From positions 62,001-126,000 of the forward strand of contig NZ_JABEZT010000004.1 of NCBI RefSeq assembly GCF_013149805.1: 64,000 nt of DNA, read 5' to 3'. Within the stretch, counting starts at the first letter, position 1, and every line of letters starts with the position of its first letter. The position numbers and the translations under genes were made by a program. Source of the DNA: Isoptericola chiayiensis. Lineage in GTDB: Bacteria > Actinomycetota > Actinomycetes > Actinomycetales > Cellulomonadaceae. Below, in pieces: positions 28,366-38,872 of the stretch. Under the pieces are notes generated by a model. It ran no database searches. It had not been told where the DNA came from and saw only the letters and a program-made list of their open reading frames with translations.

Positions 28366-29484
28366 ATGCCCTCTGCTGCTATCCCCGGGTTCCACGCCGT
28401 CATCCCTGCCGGAGGGGCGGGTACCCGGCTGTGGCCGGTCTCGCGGGCCGGTTCGCCCAAGTTCCTGCACGACCTGACCGGCTCGGGCCGCACCCTGCTC
28501 CAGGGCACCGCCGACCGCTTGGTGCCGCTGGCCGGTGAGTCGGGCGTGCTGGTCGTGACGGGGCGGCAGCACGAGGCTGCCGTGCGCGACCAGCTCCCGT
28601 CGCTGGGTGCCGGGCAGGTGCTCGCCGAGCCGTCGCCGCGCGACTCGATGGCGGCGATCGGGCTGGCGGCGGCGGTCCTGGAGCAGCGCCACGGGGAGGT
28701 CGTGCTCGGTTCGTTCGCCGCGGACCAGGTGATCTCGGGCCGACCGGAGTTCGAGCGCTCGGTGCGCGAGGCCGTCGCGGCGGCGCGCGAAGGGTACGTG
28801 ACCACGATCGGCATCGCCGCGTCGCGGCCGTCCACCGCGTTCGGGTACGTGCACGGCGCCGCGCCGCTCGGGGTGGACGGTGCTCCCAGCGCGGTGCACG
28901 TGTCGGGGTTCACCGAGAAGCCCGACGCCGCCACCGCCCGGGGCTACCTGGCCTCCGGCGAGTACCGGTGGAACGCGGGCATCTTCGTCGCCAGCACCAC
29001 GGTGCTGCTCCGTCACCTGGCCGAGCAGCGCCCTGCCCTGCACGACGGTCTGCGCCGTGTCGCGGCCTCGTGGGACACGGCCGAGCGGGACGCCGTGCTG
29101 GAGGTCGAGTGGCCGGCGCTCGAGCGGATCGCCATCGACCACGCCGTGGCCGAGCCGGTGGCGGCGGCGGGCGGCGTGGCGATGGTGCCCGGGTCCTTCG
29201 GTTGGGACGACGTCGGCGACTTCAACTCGCTGGCGGCGCTCCTGCCGGCCGACGACGACTCGGGGTCGAAGGTGCTCGGTGACAGCGCGGACGTCGTGCG
29301 CGTCCAGAGCGCCGGCTCCGTGGTGGTCCCCGCGGGCGGGCGGACGGTCACCCTGCTCGGGATCGACGACGTCGTGGTCGTCGACACCCCGGACGCGCTG
29401 CTGGTGACCACGCGCGGGCGGGCGCAGCAGGTGCGCGCCATGGTGGACGCGGTCCGTGCCAGCGGCCGCGAGGACCTGCTGTGA
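28366..29484 (+). CDS. manC: Mannose-1-phosphate guanylyltransferase
   Basis: 372 residues. The nucleotidyltransferase motif VIPAGGAGTRLWPVSR and the downstream FTEKPDAATARGYL and RWNAGIFV blocks identify the GDP-mannose-forming family. There is no fused isomerase domain. Supplies GDP-mannose for mannosylated lipids, glycans and glycoproteins. The phosphosugar mutase at 44209-46044 could provide its substrate. Its stop overlaps the next gene by GTGA. Confidence 0.92.
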   Translation: MPSAAIPGFHAVIPAGGAGTRLWPVSRAGSPKFLHDLTGSGRTLLQGTADRLVPLAGESGVLVVTGRQHEAAVRDQLPSLGAGQVLAEPSPRDSMAAIGLAAAVLEQRHGEVVLGSFAADQVISGRPEFERSVREAVAAAREGYVTTIGIAASRPSTAFGYVHGAAPLGVDGAPSAVHVSGFTEKPDAATARGYLASGEYRWNAGIFVASTTVLLRHLAEQRPALHDGLRRVAASWDTAERDAVLEVEWPALERIAIDHAVAEPVAAAGGVAMVPGSFGWDDVGDFNSLAALLPADDDSGSKVLGDSADVVRVQSAGSVVVPAGGRTVTLLGIDDVVVVDTPDALLVTTRGRAQQVRAMVDAVRASGREDLL

Positions 29485-30656
29485 ACGGGCCCGGCGCCCG
29501 TCTGGACGAGATCGTCGCCGGCCTGGAGCCGGAGCTCGTGGCCGTGCGCCGCGACCTGCACGCCCACCCGGAGACGGCGCGCCAGGAGGTGCGCACGACG
29601 GCGGTGCTCGCCGAGCGGCTCCGCGCGGCCGGGCTGGCGCCCCGGCTGCTCGAGCCCACCGGGCTGGTGTGCGACGTCGGCCCCGACGTGCCGGGGCGCG
29701 GCCGCGTGGCCCTGCGCGCGGACATCGACGCGCTGCCCCTGGACGACGCCTGCGGCTGCGACTTCGTCTCGACCGTGCCCGGCGTGGCGCACGCGTGCGG
29801 CCACGACGTGCACGCCGCCGTCGTGCTGGGCGCCGGGCTGGCGCTGGCGAGGCTGGCCGACGAGGGGATCCTGCGGCACGGCGTCCGGCTGATCTTCCAG
29901 CCCGCCGAGGAGACGATGCCGGGCGGGGCCCTGGAGGTCGTCGCCCAGGGTGTGCTGGACGGGGTCGACCGCATCGCGGCGGTGCACACCGAGCCGAAGC
30001 TCGACGTCGGTCTCGTGGGGACGCGCATCGGTCCCATCACGTCGGCGTCCGACCTGGTGACCGTGACGCTGTCCTCCGGCGGCGGGCACACCTCGCGTCC
30101 GCACCTGACCGGGGACGTCGTGTACGCGCTCGGTCAGGTCGTCACCCAGGTGCCGGCCGTGCTGGGGCGTCGCCTGGACCCGCGCTCGGGGGTGAACCTC
30201 ACCTGGGGTGCCGTCGAGGCGGGGCATGCCCACAACGCCATCCCGGCGTCGGGCGTCGCCAAGGGCACCCTGCGCTGCCTCGACGTGCGGGCGTGGGAGA
30301 AGGCGGGCCAGGTGCTGCACGACGCCGTCGAGCAGGTGGTGGCGCCCTACGACGTGGACGTGTCGGTGCACCACGTCCGCGGCGTGCCCCCGGTGGACAA
30401 CGACGCCGACGTGACCGCCGCGCTGGAGGCGGCGGGGGCCGCGGTGCTCGGCGAGGACGGCGTGGTCCTGACCGAGCAGTCCCTCGGCGGCGAGGACTTC
30501 GCCTGGTACCTGACCAAGGTGCCCGGGGCGATGGCGCGGCTCGGCACGGCGACGCCGGGCGGGCGCCGCTACGACATCCACCGGGGCGACCTCGTGGTGG
30601 AGGAGGGCGCCATCGCGATCGGCGCCCGGGTGCTGGCGCGGTTCGCGCTGTCCTGA
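29481..30656 (+). CDS. M20-family amidohydrolase (AmiA/hippurate hydrolase type)
   Basis: 391-residue metallohydrolase. Metal-binding motifs are RRDLHAHPETARQE, GVAHACGHDVHAAVVLG, FQPAEETMPGGALE and the C-terminal GGEDFAWYL. The pattern belongs to M20D amidohydrolases that cleave N-acyl amino acids or related amides. Mycobacterial AmiA/AmiB relatives also sit near nucleoside-salvage genes. Coupled to manC by GTGA although no functional link is evident. Physiological substrate unknown. Confidence 0.88.
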   Translation: MNGPGARLDEIVAGLEPELVAVRRDLHAHPETARQEVRTTAVLAERLRAAGLAPRLLEPTGLVCDVGPDVPGRGRVALRADIDALPLDDACGCDFVSTVPGVAHACGHDVHAAVVLGAGLALARLADEGILRHGVRLIFQPAEETMPGGALEVVAQGVLDGVDRIAAVHTEPKLDVGLVGTRIGPITSASDLVTVTLSSGGGHTSRPHLTGDVVYALGQVVTQVPAVLGRRLDPRSGVNLTWGAVEAGHAHNAIPASGVAKGTLRCLDVRAWEKAGQVLHDAVEQVVAPYDVDVSVHHVRGVPPVDNDADVTAALEAAGAAVLGEDGVVLTEQSLGGEDFAWYLTKVPGAMARLGTATPGGRRYDIHRGDLVVEEGAIAIGARVLARFALS

Positions 30657-30769
30657 CGGACCGTCGGGCGTACGGTCGGGTGTGACGCACCTCATTCCAG
30701 CGGTGTACCCATTCGATAACGACTCGGCCACGACCTGCACTCTGGACTGGAAGCGGCCCCCGGCGTGGC

Positions 30770-30816
30770 TAGGCTGTGCGTCTCTGATCGTGAGACGGGC
30801 GGGTGCCCGTGCTCAC
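30770..30816 (+). promoter_or_regulatory. Promoter hexamer and 5'-leader hairpin of the nucleoside transporter operon
   Basis: TAGGCT at 30770-30775 is the likely -10. Just downstream, GTGAGACGGGC (30790-30800) pairs with GCCCGTGCTCAC (30805-30816) around a GGGT loop with one bulged G. This hairpin would lie near the 5' end of the mRNA and could stabilise it or be an operator. The rest of the 184-base gap shows nothing clear. Confidence 0.45.
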
Positions 30817-30840
30817 CCCCATCATCGACAGGAGCGACAG

Positions 30841-31947
30841 GTGAAGAGTGCGATCAAGTTCACCGCCCTCGCCGGCGCGGCGGCACTGACCCTCGCGGCG
30901 TGCGGAGCGGCCCCGGAGGAGACCCCCGCGGACGAGTCCACCGAGACCGAGATGGCCGAGAGCGAGACCGTCGACTACCAGCCCTGCATCGTCTCCGACC
31001 AGGGCGGCTTCGACGACAAGAGCTTCAACCAGCTCAGCTTCGAGGGCACCCAGCAGGCCGCCGAGGAGCTGGGCCAGACCGTCATCGACGTGCAGTCGCA
31101 GTCCGAGACCGACTTCCAGCCGAACCTCCAGTCGCTGGTCGACCAGAGCTGCGACGCCATCGTCTCGGTCGGCTTCGCCCTGTCGGCGGACACCATCGAG
31201 TCGGCGAACGCGAACCCCGAGACCGACTACTTCCTCGTCGACGACGCCGCGGACGCGGACTTCGACGGCGAGGCGGACGCCGACAACATCAAGCCGCTGC
31301 TCTACAACACGGCCGAGGCCGCGTTCCTGGCCGGCTACCTGTCCGCGGGCTACTCCGAGGCCGGAAAGGTCGGGACCTTCGGCGGTCAGCCGTTCCCGAC
31401 CGTGACCATCTTCATGGACGGCTTCAAGCAGGGCGTCGAGCACTTCAACGAGGTCAACGACGCCGAGGTCGAGGTCATCGGCTACTCCGGCGGCGAGGAC
31501 GGCTCGTTCACCGGCGGGTTCGAGGCCAACCAGACGGCGAAGACCACCGCGACGAACATCCTGGACCAGGGCGTCGACGTGATCCTGCCCGTCGGCGGCC
31601 CCATCTACCAGTCGGCCGTCGCCGCCATCCAGGACTCCGGCCGCGACGTCGCCCTCGTGGGTGTCGACGCGGACTTCTACGAGACCGACCCGAGCACCCA
31701 GCCCTACGTGCTGACCTCCATCCTCAAGAAGATGGACGTCTCGGTCCACGACGCGCTCATGACCGCCGCCACCGAGGAGTTCGACCCAGAGCCGTACATC
31801 GGCACCCTCGAGAACGAGGGCGTGGGCCTCGCCCCGCTGCACGACTTCGAGGACCAGGTGGACCCCGAGCTGATGACCGAGGTCGAGGACCTGCAGCAGC
31901 AGATCATCGACGGCGAGCTCGAGGTCACCTCCTACCTGGATCAGTGA
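30841..31947 (+). CDS. BMP-family nucleoside-binding lipoprotein (ABC importer)
   Basis: 368 residues. A lipobox LTLAAC places the lipid-modified Cys at residue 21, followed by a Glu/Thr-rich linker and the BMP/PnrA-type periplasmic-binding fold (SDQGGFDDKSFNQLSFEG, DYFLVDDAAD, KVGTFGGQPFPTV). Homologues bind purine nucleosides. An AGGAG Shine-Dalgarno precedes GTG 30841. It is followed by the ATPase and two permeases of the same importer and by nucleoside-degrading enzymes, which supports a nucleoside ligand. A very strong hairpin after the stop probably sets its expression above that of the downstream genes. Confidence 0.9.
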   Translation: MKSAIKFTALAGAAALTLAACGAAPEETPADESTETEMAESETVDYQPCIVSDQGGFDDKSFNQLSFEGTQQAAEELGQTVIDVQSQSETDFQPNLQSLVDQSCDAIVSVGFALSADTIESANANPETDYFLVDDAADADFDGEADADNIKPLLYNTAEAAFLAGYLSAGYSEAGKVGTFGGQPFPTVTIFMDGFKQGVEHFNEVNDAEVEVIGYSGGEDGSFTGGFEANQTAKTTATNILDQGVDVILPVGGPIYQSAVAAIQDSGRDVALVGVDADFYETDPSTQPYVLTSILKKMDVSVHDALMTAATEEFDPEPYIGTLENEGVGLAPLHDFEDQVDPELMTEVEDLQQQIIDGELEVTSYLDQ

Positions 31948-31963
31948 TCGGCTGAGCAGTCGT

Positions 31964-32011
31964 CACCGCGCGGCGGGACACGGTGCGTCCACCGTGTCCC
32001 GCCGCGCGGTG
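31964..32011 (+). terminator. Perfect 22-bp hairpin: attenuator/terminator or mRNA stabiliser within the operon
   Basis: Arms 31964-31985 and 31990-32011 are perfectly complementary (22 bp) around a CGTC loop. It lies between the lipoprotein and ATPase genes and is followed after 5 bases by a TAGGCT hexamer. Confidence 0.85.
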
Positions 32012-32016
32012 CGGCC

Positions 32017-32022
32017 TAGGCT
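32017..32022 (+). promoter_or_regulatory. Internal promoter hexamer before the ATPase gene
   Basis: TAGGCT directly after the hairpin, 39 bases before ATG 32062, with a GGAAGGGG Shine-Dalgarno in the leader. Confidence 0.4.
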
Positions 32023-32061
32023 GACGACCAGAACCGTGACGGAAGGGGCAGGCGGACCGCG

Positions 32062-33582
32062 ATGAGGCTCGAGCTGCGGGGGATCACCAAGCGTTTCGGC
32101 GCGCTGGTGGCCAACGACCACATCGACCTGGTGGTCGAACCGGGGGAGATCCACTGCCTCCTGGGGGAGAACGGCGCCGGCAAGTCCACGCTGATGAACG
32201 TCCTGTACGGCCTGTACGACGCCGACGAGGGCGAGATCCTCCTCGACGGCGAGGTGCAGGACTTCGAGGGCCCCGGTGACGCGATGAACGCGGGCATCGG
32301 CATGGTCCACCAGCACTTCATGCTGGTGCCCGTCTTCTCCGTCGCGGAGAACGTCATGCTCGGCCACGAGACCACTCACGGCCCCGGCATCCTCGACCTG
32401 TCGGCCGCGCGCGAGACGGTGCGCAGCACCGCGGACCGCTTCGGCTTCCACGTCGACCCGGACGCCGTCGTCGAGGACCTGCCGGTCGGTGTCCAGCAGC
32501 GGGTCGAGATCATCAAGGCTCTCAGCCGGGACGCCCAGGTGCTCGTCTTCGACGAGCCCACGGCGGTGCTCACCCCGCAGGAGACCGACGAGCTGATGGC
32601 GATCATGCGTCAGCTCAAGGACGAGGGCAAGGCCATCGTCTTCATCACCCACAAGCTGCGCGAGGTGCGCGAGGTCGCCGACCGGATCACCGTGGTCCGG
32701 CACGGCAAGGTGGTCGGCGAGGCCGACCCCACCGCACCGGACAACGAGCTCGCCTCCCTGATGGTGGGCCGCGCCGTGCAGCTCACCGTCGACAAGCAGG
32801 CGGCCCGGCACACGGACAACGAGCTGGCCGTCTCCCACCTCCAGGTCGCCACCCCGAACGGGCAGGTCGTCGTCGACGACGTCAGCTTCACCGTGCGCGG
32901 CGGCGAGATCCTGGTGATCGCGGGCGTCCAGGGCAACGGGCAGACCGAGCTCACCGAGGCCCTCATCGGCCTGCACCCGGACGCCCGCGGGTCGATCCTG
33001 CTGGACGGGTCCGAGCTGCGGGGCCGCAGCGTGCGCAAGGTGCTCGACGCCGGTGTCGGGTTCGTGCCCGAGGACCGCAGCACCGACGGGCTCGTCGGCG
33101 AGTTCAGCATCGCCGAGAACCTCATCCTCGACCGCACCGACGGGGCGCCGTTCGTGCGGGCCGGCTCGCTGCAGCTCGGTCTGCGCGACGAGTTCGCCCG
33201 CGAGAAGGTCGACGAGTTCGACGTGCGCACCACCGGCATCGACCTGCCCGTGGGCCGGCTGTCCGGCGGCAACCAGCAGAAGGTGGTGCTGGCGCGGGAG
33301 ATGTCCCGCGAGCTGCGGCTGCTGGTCGCCGCCCAGCCCACCCGCGGCGTCGACGTGGGCTCGATCGAGTTCATCCACCAGCGCATCGTGGAGACGCGCG
33401 ACGCCGGCATCCCGGTGATCGTGGTCTCGACCGAGCTCGACGAGGCCGTCGCCCTCGCCGACCGGATCATGGTGATGTACCGCGGGCGCGTGGTCGGGAT
33501 CGTGCCGGCCGACACCCCGCGCGACGTGCTCGGCCTGATGATGGCCGGCGTCGCGCCCGAGACCGAAGGAGACGCCGCGTGA
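32062..33582 (+). CDS. Nucleoside ABC importer ATP-binding protein (double NBD)
   Basis: 506 residues comprising two nucleotide-binding domains. NBD1 has Walker A GENGAGKS, a signature degraded to LPVGVQQR, and Walker B VLVFDEPTAVL. NBD2 has a degenerate Walker A (GVQGNGQTEL, no Gly-Lys-Ser) but an intact LSGGNQQK signature. This complementary asymmetry is normal for sugar/nucleoside importers of the RbsA/NupA type and leaves one composite ATP site. Works with the lipoprotein and the two permeases that flank it. Confidence 0.93.
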   Translation: MRLELRGITKRFGALVANDHIDLVVEPGEIHCLLGENGAGKSTLMNVLYGLYDADEGEILLDGEVQDFEGPGDAMNAGIGMVHQHFMLVPVFSVAENVMLGHETTHGPGILDLSAARETVRSTADRFGFHVDPDAVVEDLPVGVQQRVEIIKALSRDAQVLVFDEPTAVLTPQETDELMAIMRQLKDEGKAIVFITHKLREVREVADRITVVRHGKVVGEADPTAPDNELASLMVGRAVQLTVDKQAARHTDNELAVSHLQVATPNGQVVVDDVSFTVRGGEILVIAGVQGNGQTELTEALIGLHPDARGSILLDGSELRGRSVRKVLDAGVGFVPEDRSTDGLVGEFSIAENLILDRTDGAPFVRAGSLQLGLRDEFAREKVDEFDVRTTGIDLPVGRLSGGNQQKVVLAREMSRELRLLVAAQPTRGVDVGSIEFIHQRIVETRDAGIPVIVVSTELDEAVALADRIMVMYRGRVVGIVPADTPRDVLGLMMAGVAPETEGDAA

Positions 33583-33619
33583 CGAGGCAGCGGGCACGGG
33601 CACGCAAGGAGGGATCCGC

Positions 33620-34977
<1,358 letters not shown>

Positions 34978-34981
<4 letters not shown>

Positions 34982-36273
34982 CCGCCCCCGCCGTCGACGG
35001 CACGCCCGCGGCCACGCCGGACGCGCCGCGCACCGTTAGCACCGTGTCGTGGAAGACGCCGATCGCGCTCGGCGTCGTCCTGGCGCTGTACGCCCTGCTG
35101 CTCCTGCTGGCGCCCCGCGAGGGTGACGCCCGCTTCTCGCTGTCCACCCCGACGGACTTCTTCCAGCTGCCGGTGTACGTGATCCCGGGCATGGCCACCG
35201 CCTGGCTGTGCGCCGCGATCGGTGCCGTGCTCGTGGTGCCCTCGGTGCTGGCGACCCGGCGTGCGCGCCGTACCCCGCTGTGGGTGACGGGCGTGTTCGC
35301 CGCCGTGCTGCTGTTCGGCTTCCTCGCCTGGGCCGCCGCCGGCAGCGCGCGCGACCTGTCCGTCGTCGGGCTGCTCGGCGGGGCGGTCGCGCTGTCCGTG
35401 CCGCTCGTCTACGGCTCGCTCAGCGGTGTCATCGGCGAACGCTCCGGCACCATCAACATCGCCATCGAGTCCCAGCTGCTGGCCGGTGCCTTCACCGCCG
35501 CCGTCGCGGGGTCGCTGACGAACAGCCCGTGGGTCGGACTGGTCGCCGCGATGCTGGCCTCGGCGCTGGTGTCCCTGGTGCTCGCCGTGTTCACCATCAC
35601 CTACCGCGTCAACCAGATCATCGTCGGTGTGGTGCTCAACGTGCTGGTCATCGGCCTGACGAGCTTCTTCTACTCCCTGGTGCTGGTGCCCAACACCGAG
35701 ACGTTGAACTCGACGACGCGGTTCGAGCGCATCCCCATCCCGTTCCTGGAGCGCATCCCCGTCATCGGGCCGGTGCTGTTCGACCAGACGATCGTCGTCT
35801 ACCTGATGCCGGTGATCGTGTTCGGCGTCTGGTACGGGCTCTTCCGCACCCGCTGGGGGCTGCGGCTGCGGGCCGTCGGCGAGCACCCGCGTGCCGCGGA
35901 CACCGTGGGCATCGAGGTGCTGCGCACCCGGTACCGCGCCCTGCTGATCGCGGGTCTGGTCGGCGGCATGGGCGGCGCCTTCTACACGGTGGTCTCCATC
36001 AACCAGTTCGGCCGCGAGATGACCGCGGGCGCCGGCTTCATCGCCCTGGCGGCGATGATCTTCGGCAAGTGGAACCCGGTGCGCGCCGCGCTGGCGGGGC
36101 TGCTGTTCGGGTTCGCGACGAACCTCCAGAACGTGCTGTCCGTCGTCGGCTCCCCGGTGCCGAGCCAGTTCATGCTCATGCTGCCGTACGTCGTGACGCT
36201 GTTCGCCGTCGCGGGCCTGGTGGGCCGTTCGCGGCCGCCCGCGGCGCTGGCGACCCCGTACACGAAGGAGTAG
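34978..36273 (+). CDS. Nucleoside ABC importer permease 2 (NupC/BmpD-type)
   Basis: 431 residues, about ten membrane helices. INIAIESQLLAGAFTAA and RLRAVGEHPRAADTVGIEV are the hallmarks of the second permease in this importer family. It carries an additional N-terminal membrane hairpin of about 140 residues before the core. Directly followed by cdd, with the AAGGAG of cdd inside its last codons. Confidence 0.92.
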
Positions 36274-36278
36274 GCGAC

Positions 36279-36668
36279 GTGGGACCCGACTGGGACGCCC
36301 TGCGGTCGGCCGCCCGCGACGTCTCCCGCCACGCCTACGTGCCCTACTCCCAGTACGCGGTCGGCGCGGCGGCGACGGCGGACGACGGTCGCCTGCTGGT
36401 GGGCTGCAACGTGGAGAACGCCGCCTACGGCGTCACGCTGTGCGCCGAGTGCTCGCTGGTCTCGGCGCTGGTCACGGGCGGTGGGGGCCGGCTGACCGCC
36501 TTCACGTGCGTCGACGGGCGCGGCCGCGTGATCACGCCGTGCGGACGCTGCCGCCAGCTGCTGTGGGAGCACGGGGGGCCGGAGCTGCTGGTCGAGACCC
36601 CCCAGGGCGTGATCACCATGGACCAGCTGCTGCCCCAGGCGTTCGGACCGGAGGACCTGACCCGATGA
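36279..36668 (+). CDS. cdd: Cytidine deaminase
   Basis: 129-residue tetrameric-type enzyme. Zinc ligands and catalytic Glu are in CNVENAAYGVTLCAECS (Cys-Ala-Glu in place of His-Ala-Glu) and PCGRCRQLL. Substrate-binding N-terminus AYVPYSQYAVGAAA is typical. Converts (deoxy)cytidine to (deoxy)uridine inside the salvage operon. The GTG at 36279 has AAGGAG 8 bases upstream; the stop overlaps deoA by ATGA. Confidence 0.95.
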   Translation: MGPDWDALRSAARDVSRHAYVPYSQYAVGAAATADDGRLLVGCNVENAAYGVTLCAECSLVSALVTGGGGRLTAFTCVDGRGRVITPCGRCRQLLWEHGGPELLVETPQGVITMDQLLPQAFGPEDLTR

Positions 36669-37954
36669 GCGAACCGTTCGACGTCGTCGACGTCATCCGT
36701 ACCAAGCGCGACCGCGGCCTGCTGTCGGACGCGCAGATCGACTGGGTCGTGGACGCCTACACCCGCGGCGTCGTCGCCGAGGAGCAGATGGCCGCGCTCG
36801 CGATGGCGATCCTGCTCAACGGGATGCAGCGCGACGAGATCGCGCGCTGGACCGGGGCGATGATCGACTCCGGCGAGCGGATGGACTTCACGTCGCTGTC
36901 CCGCCCGACGGCGGACAAGCACTCCACGGGGGGAGTGGGGGACAAGATCACCCTGCCCCTGGCTCCGCTGGTCGCGGTGTTCGACGTGGCCGTCCCGCAG
37001 CTGTCCGGACGTGGCCTCGGGCACACGGGCGGCACGCTCGACAAGCTGGAGTCGATCCCGGGCTGGCGGGCGTCCCTGAGCAACGCGGAGATGCTCGCGC
37101 AGCTCGACGACGTCGGCGCGGTGATCTGCGCGGCGGGCGCGGGTCTCGCCCCGGCGGACAAGAAGCTGTACGCCCTGCGTGACGTGACGGGCACGGTCGA
37201 GGCGATCCCTCTCATCGCGAGCTCGATCATGTCCAAGAAGATCGCCGAGGGCACGGGCGCCCTGGTCCTCGACGTCAAGGTCGGCTCGGGCGCGTTCATG
37301 AAGGAGCTCGACCAGGCGCGCGAGCTCGCGCGGACGATGGTCGGGCTCGGCACGGATGCCGGGGTGCGTACGGTCGCCCTGCTCACCGACATGTCGGTGC
37401 CGCTGGGTCGTACCGCCGGCAACGCGCTGGAGGTCCGCGAGTCCGTCGAGGTGCTCGACGGCGGTGGGCCGCGCGACGTGGTCGACCTCACGGTGGCGCT
37501 CGCCGTGGAGATGCTGGCCGCCGCCGGCCGCCCGGTGGGCGAGGACGAGGTGCGCGCGGCGCTGGCCGACGGCCGCGCCATGGACGTCTGGCGGCGCATG
37601 ATCGCCGCCCAGGGCGGGGACCCGGACGCACCGCTGCCGACGGCGCGGCACACCCGCGACGTCGTGGCCGACCGCGACGGGGTCGTCGACCGCCTCGACG
37701 CGTACTCCGTGGGCGTGGCGGCGTGGCGGCTGGGTGCGGGACGGTCCCGCAAGGAGGATCCGGTCCAGGCGGGCGCGGGGATCGAGATCCACGCGCGTCC
37801 CGGCGAGACGGTGCGGGCCGGGACCCCGGTGCTCACCCTGCACACGGACACGCCCGAGCGCTTCGACCGCGCCCTCGAGGCGCTCGACGGCGCCTGGACG
37901 GTGGCGCAGGACGCCCCGGCGCGCGGCCCGGTCGTGCTGGACCGGATCGACTGA
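36665..37954 (+). CDS. deoA: Thymidine/pyrimidine-nucleoside phosphorylase
   Basis: 429 residues. The family signature SGRGLGHTGGTLDKLESI, phosphate-binding KHSTGGVGDK and the catalytic-site segments are intact. It splits thymidine and deoxyuridine (and possibly uridine in the broader family) to base plus pentose 1-phosphate, downstream of cdd in the pathway. Translationally coupled to cdd. Confidence 0.95.
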   Translation: MSEPFDVVDVIRTKRDRGLLSDAQIDWVVDAYTRGVVAEEQMAALAMAILLNGMQRDEIARWTGAMIDSGERMDFTSLSRPTADKHSTGGVGDKITLPLAPLVAVFDVAVPQLSGRGLGHTGGTLDKLESIPGWRASLSNAEMLAQLDDVGAVICAAGAGLAPADKKLYALRDVTGTVEAIPLIASSIMSKKIAEGTGALVLDVKVGSGAFMKELDQARELARTMVGLGTDAGVRTVALLTDMSVPLGRTAGNALEVRESVEVLDGGGPRDVVDLTVALAVEMLAAAGRPVGEDEVRAALADGRAMDVWRRMIAAQGGDPDAPLPTARHTRDVVADRDGVVDRLDAYSVGVAAWRLGAGRSRKEDPVQAGAGIEIHARPGETVRAGTPVLTLHTDTPERFDRALEALDGAWTVAQDAPARGPVVLDRID

Positions 37955-37969
37955 CGCCGGTGTGACGTC

Positions 37970-38872
37970 GTGGGACTGCCGGGGCTGCGCCTGACCGACC
38001 TGCTCGGGTCGGTGGGGCTGTTCGCCGGGCAGGTCCCGGCGGCGCCGCCGGTCGGCACGTTCCGGCGGCCGTCCCTGCCGTCGGACGCGGTGCCGGGCGC
38101 AGGGGACGAGCAGAGCCTGGGCTGGGTCCGTGATCCGCTCGGTCGCGACGACCCGCCGCCCCTCTGGGCGCCTCGCCGGCTCCTTCTCCCGGGCGGCGCG
38201 CCGGCGCGGCAGGTCTCGCCCACCACCTGCGGGGCCGCGGTGCTGGCGATGCTGCGCTACGCGGGCGACCCGGTCGCGGCCCTCGCCGTCGCCGGCGGCG
38301 ACGGCCGCGACGGCGGCGACGGCGCCGGCCAGGGCGATCCGGCGGGTCGGTTCGCCGCCGACCAGCAGCGTGTCCACCGAGCCTGCACACGGGGTCCGCT
38401 GGGGCTGCCGAGCTGGCCGCCCTCGCTGGGCACCCCGCCCTGGGCGGCCGCCGCGCACGCCCGCTACGGCCCGGTCCGGTACACGCACCGGGTGGTCGGC
38501 GCACCGGGGTCGGCGGCAGCCCGCCGCGTGCTCGACGCCGCGCTCGACGCCGCCCGCGCCGGGGTCCCGGTGCCGCTGTACAGCGGCGGCGACCTCGCGC
38601 GCGGTCCGGCGACGGCGGTGCCCCGGCACGTGGTGCTGCTGACGACGGTCACGGGTGCGGCCCCGGACGCGACCGCGACGCTGTACGAGCCGTCGTCGGG
38701 CACCCTGCACTCCCTGCCGGCCGCCGTGCTGCGCGCCGGGACCCGCGCCCGTACCCGGCCGGACCGCCGCGGCGAGGCGGCCAGGACGCGCGCGCTGGGC
38801 GGCTGGCCGCACGTCGTCTGGGCGATCCTGCCTCGCGGATCGAGCGACGAGGCGCCACCATGGAGGGCATGA
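37970..38872 (+). CDS. Uncharacterised C39-peptidase-like protein
   Basis: 300 residues, no signal peptide or membrane helix. The stretch QVSPTTCGAAVLAML (Gln81, Cys87) reproduces the C39 peptidase active site, with the oxyanion Gln six residues before the Cys. His220 (PRHVVLLTTV) and the acidic LYEPSSGTLHSL (Glu240) fall where the catalytic His and Asp of that fold should be. Other parts are Pro/Gly/Ala-rich and unfamiliar. I do not know any named family. Lies 15 bases after deoA and overlaps the next gene by ATGA, so it belongs to the nucleoside operon, with no obvious metabolic reason. A papain-like protease, amidase or inactive fold are all possible. Confidence 0.6.
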   Translation: MGLPGLRLTDLLGSVGLFAGQVPAAPPVGTFRRPSLPSDAVPGAGDEQSLGWVRDPLGRDDPPPLWAPRRLLLPGGAPARQVSPTTCGAAVLAMLRYAGDPVAALAVAGGDGRDGGDGAGQGDPAGRFAADQQRVHRACTRGPLGLPSWPPSLGTPPWAAAAHARYGPVRYTHRVVGAPGSAAARRVLDAALDAARAGVPVPLYSGGDLARGPATAVPRHVVLLTTVTGAAPDATATLYEPSSGTLHSLPAAVLRAGTRARTRPDRRGEAARTRALGGWPHVVWAILPRGSSDEAPPWRA

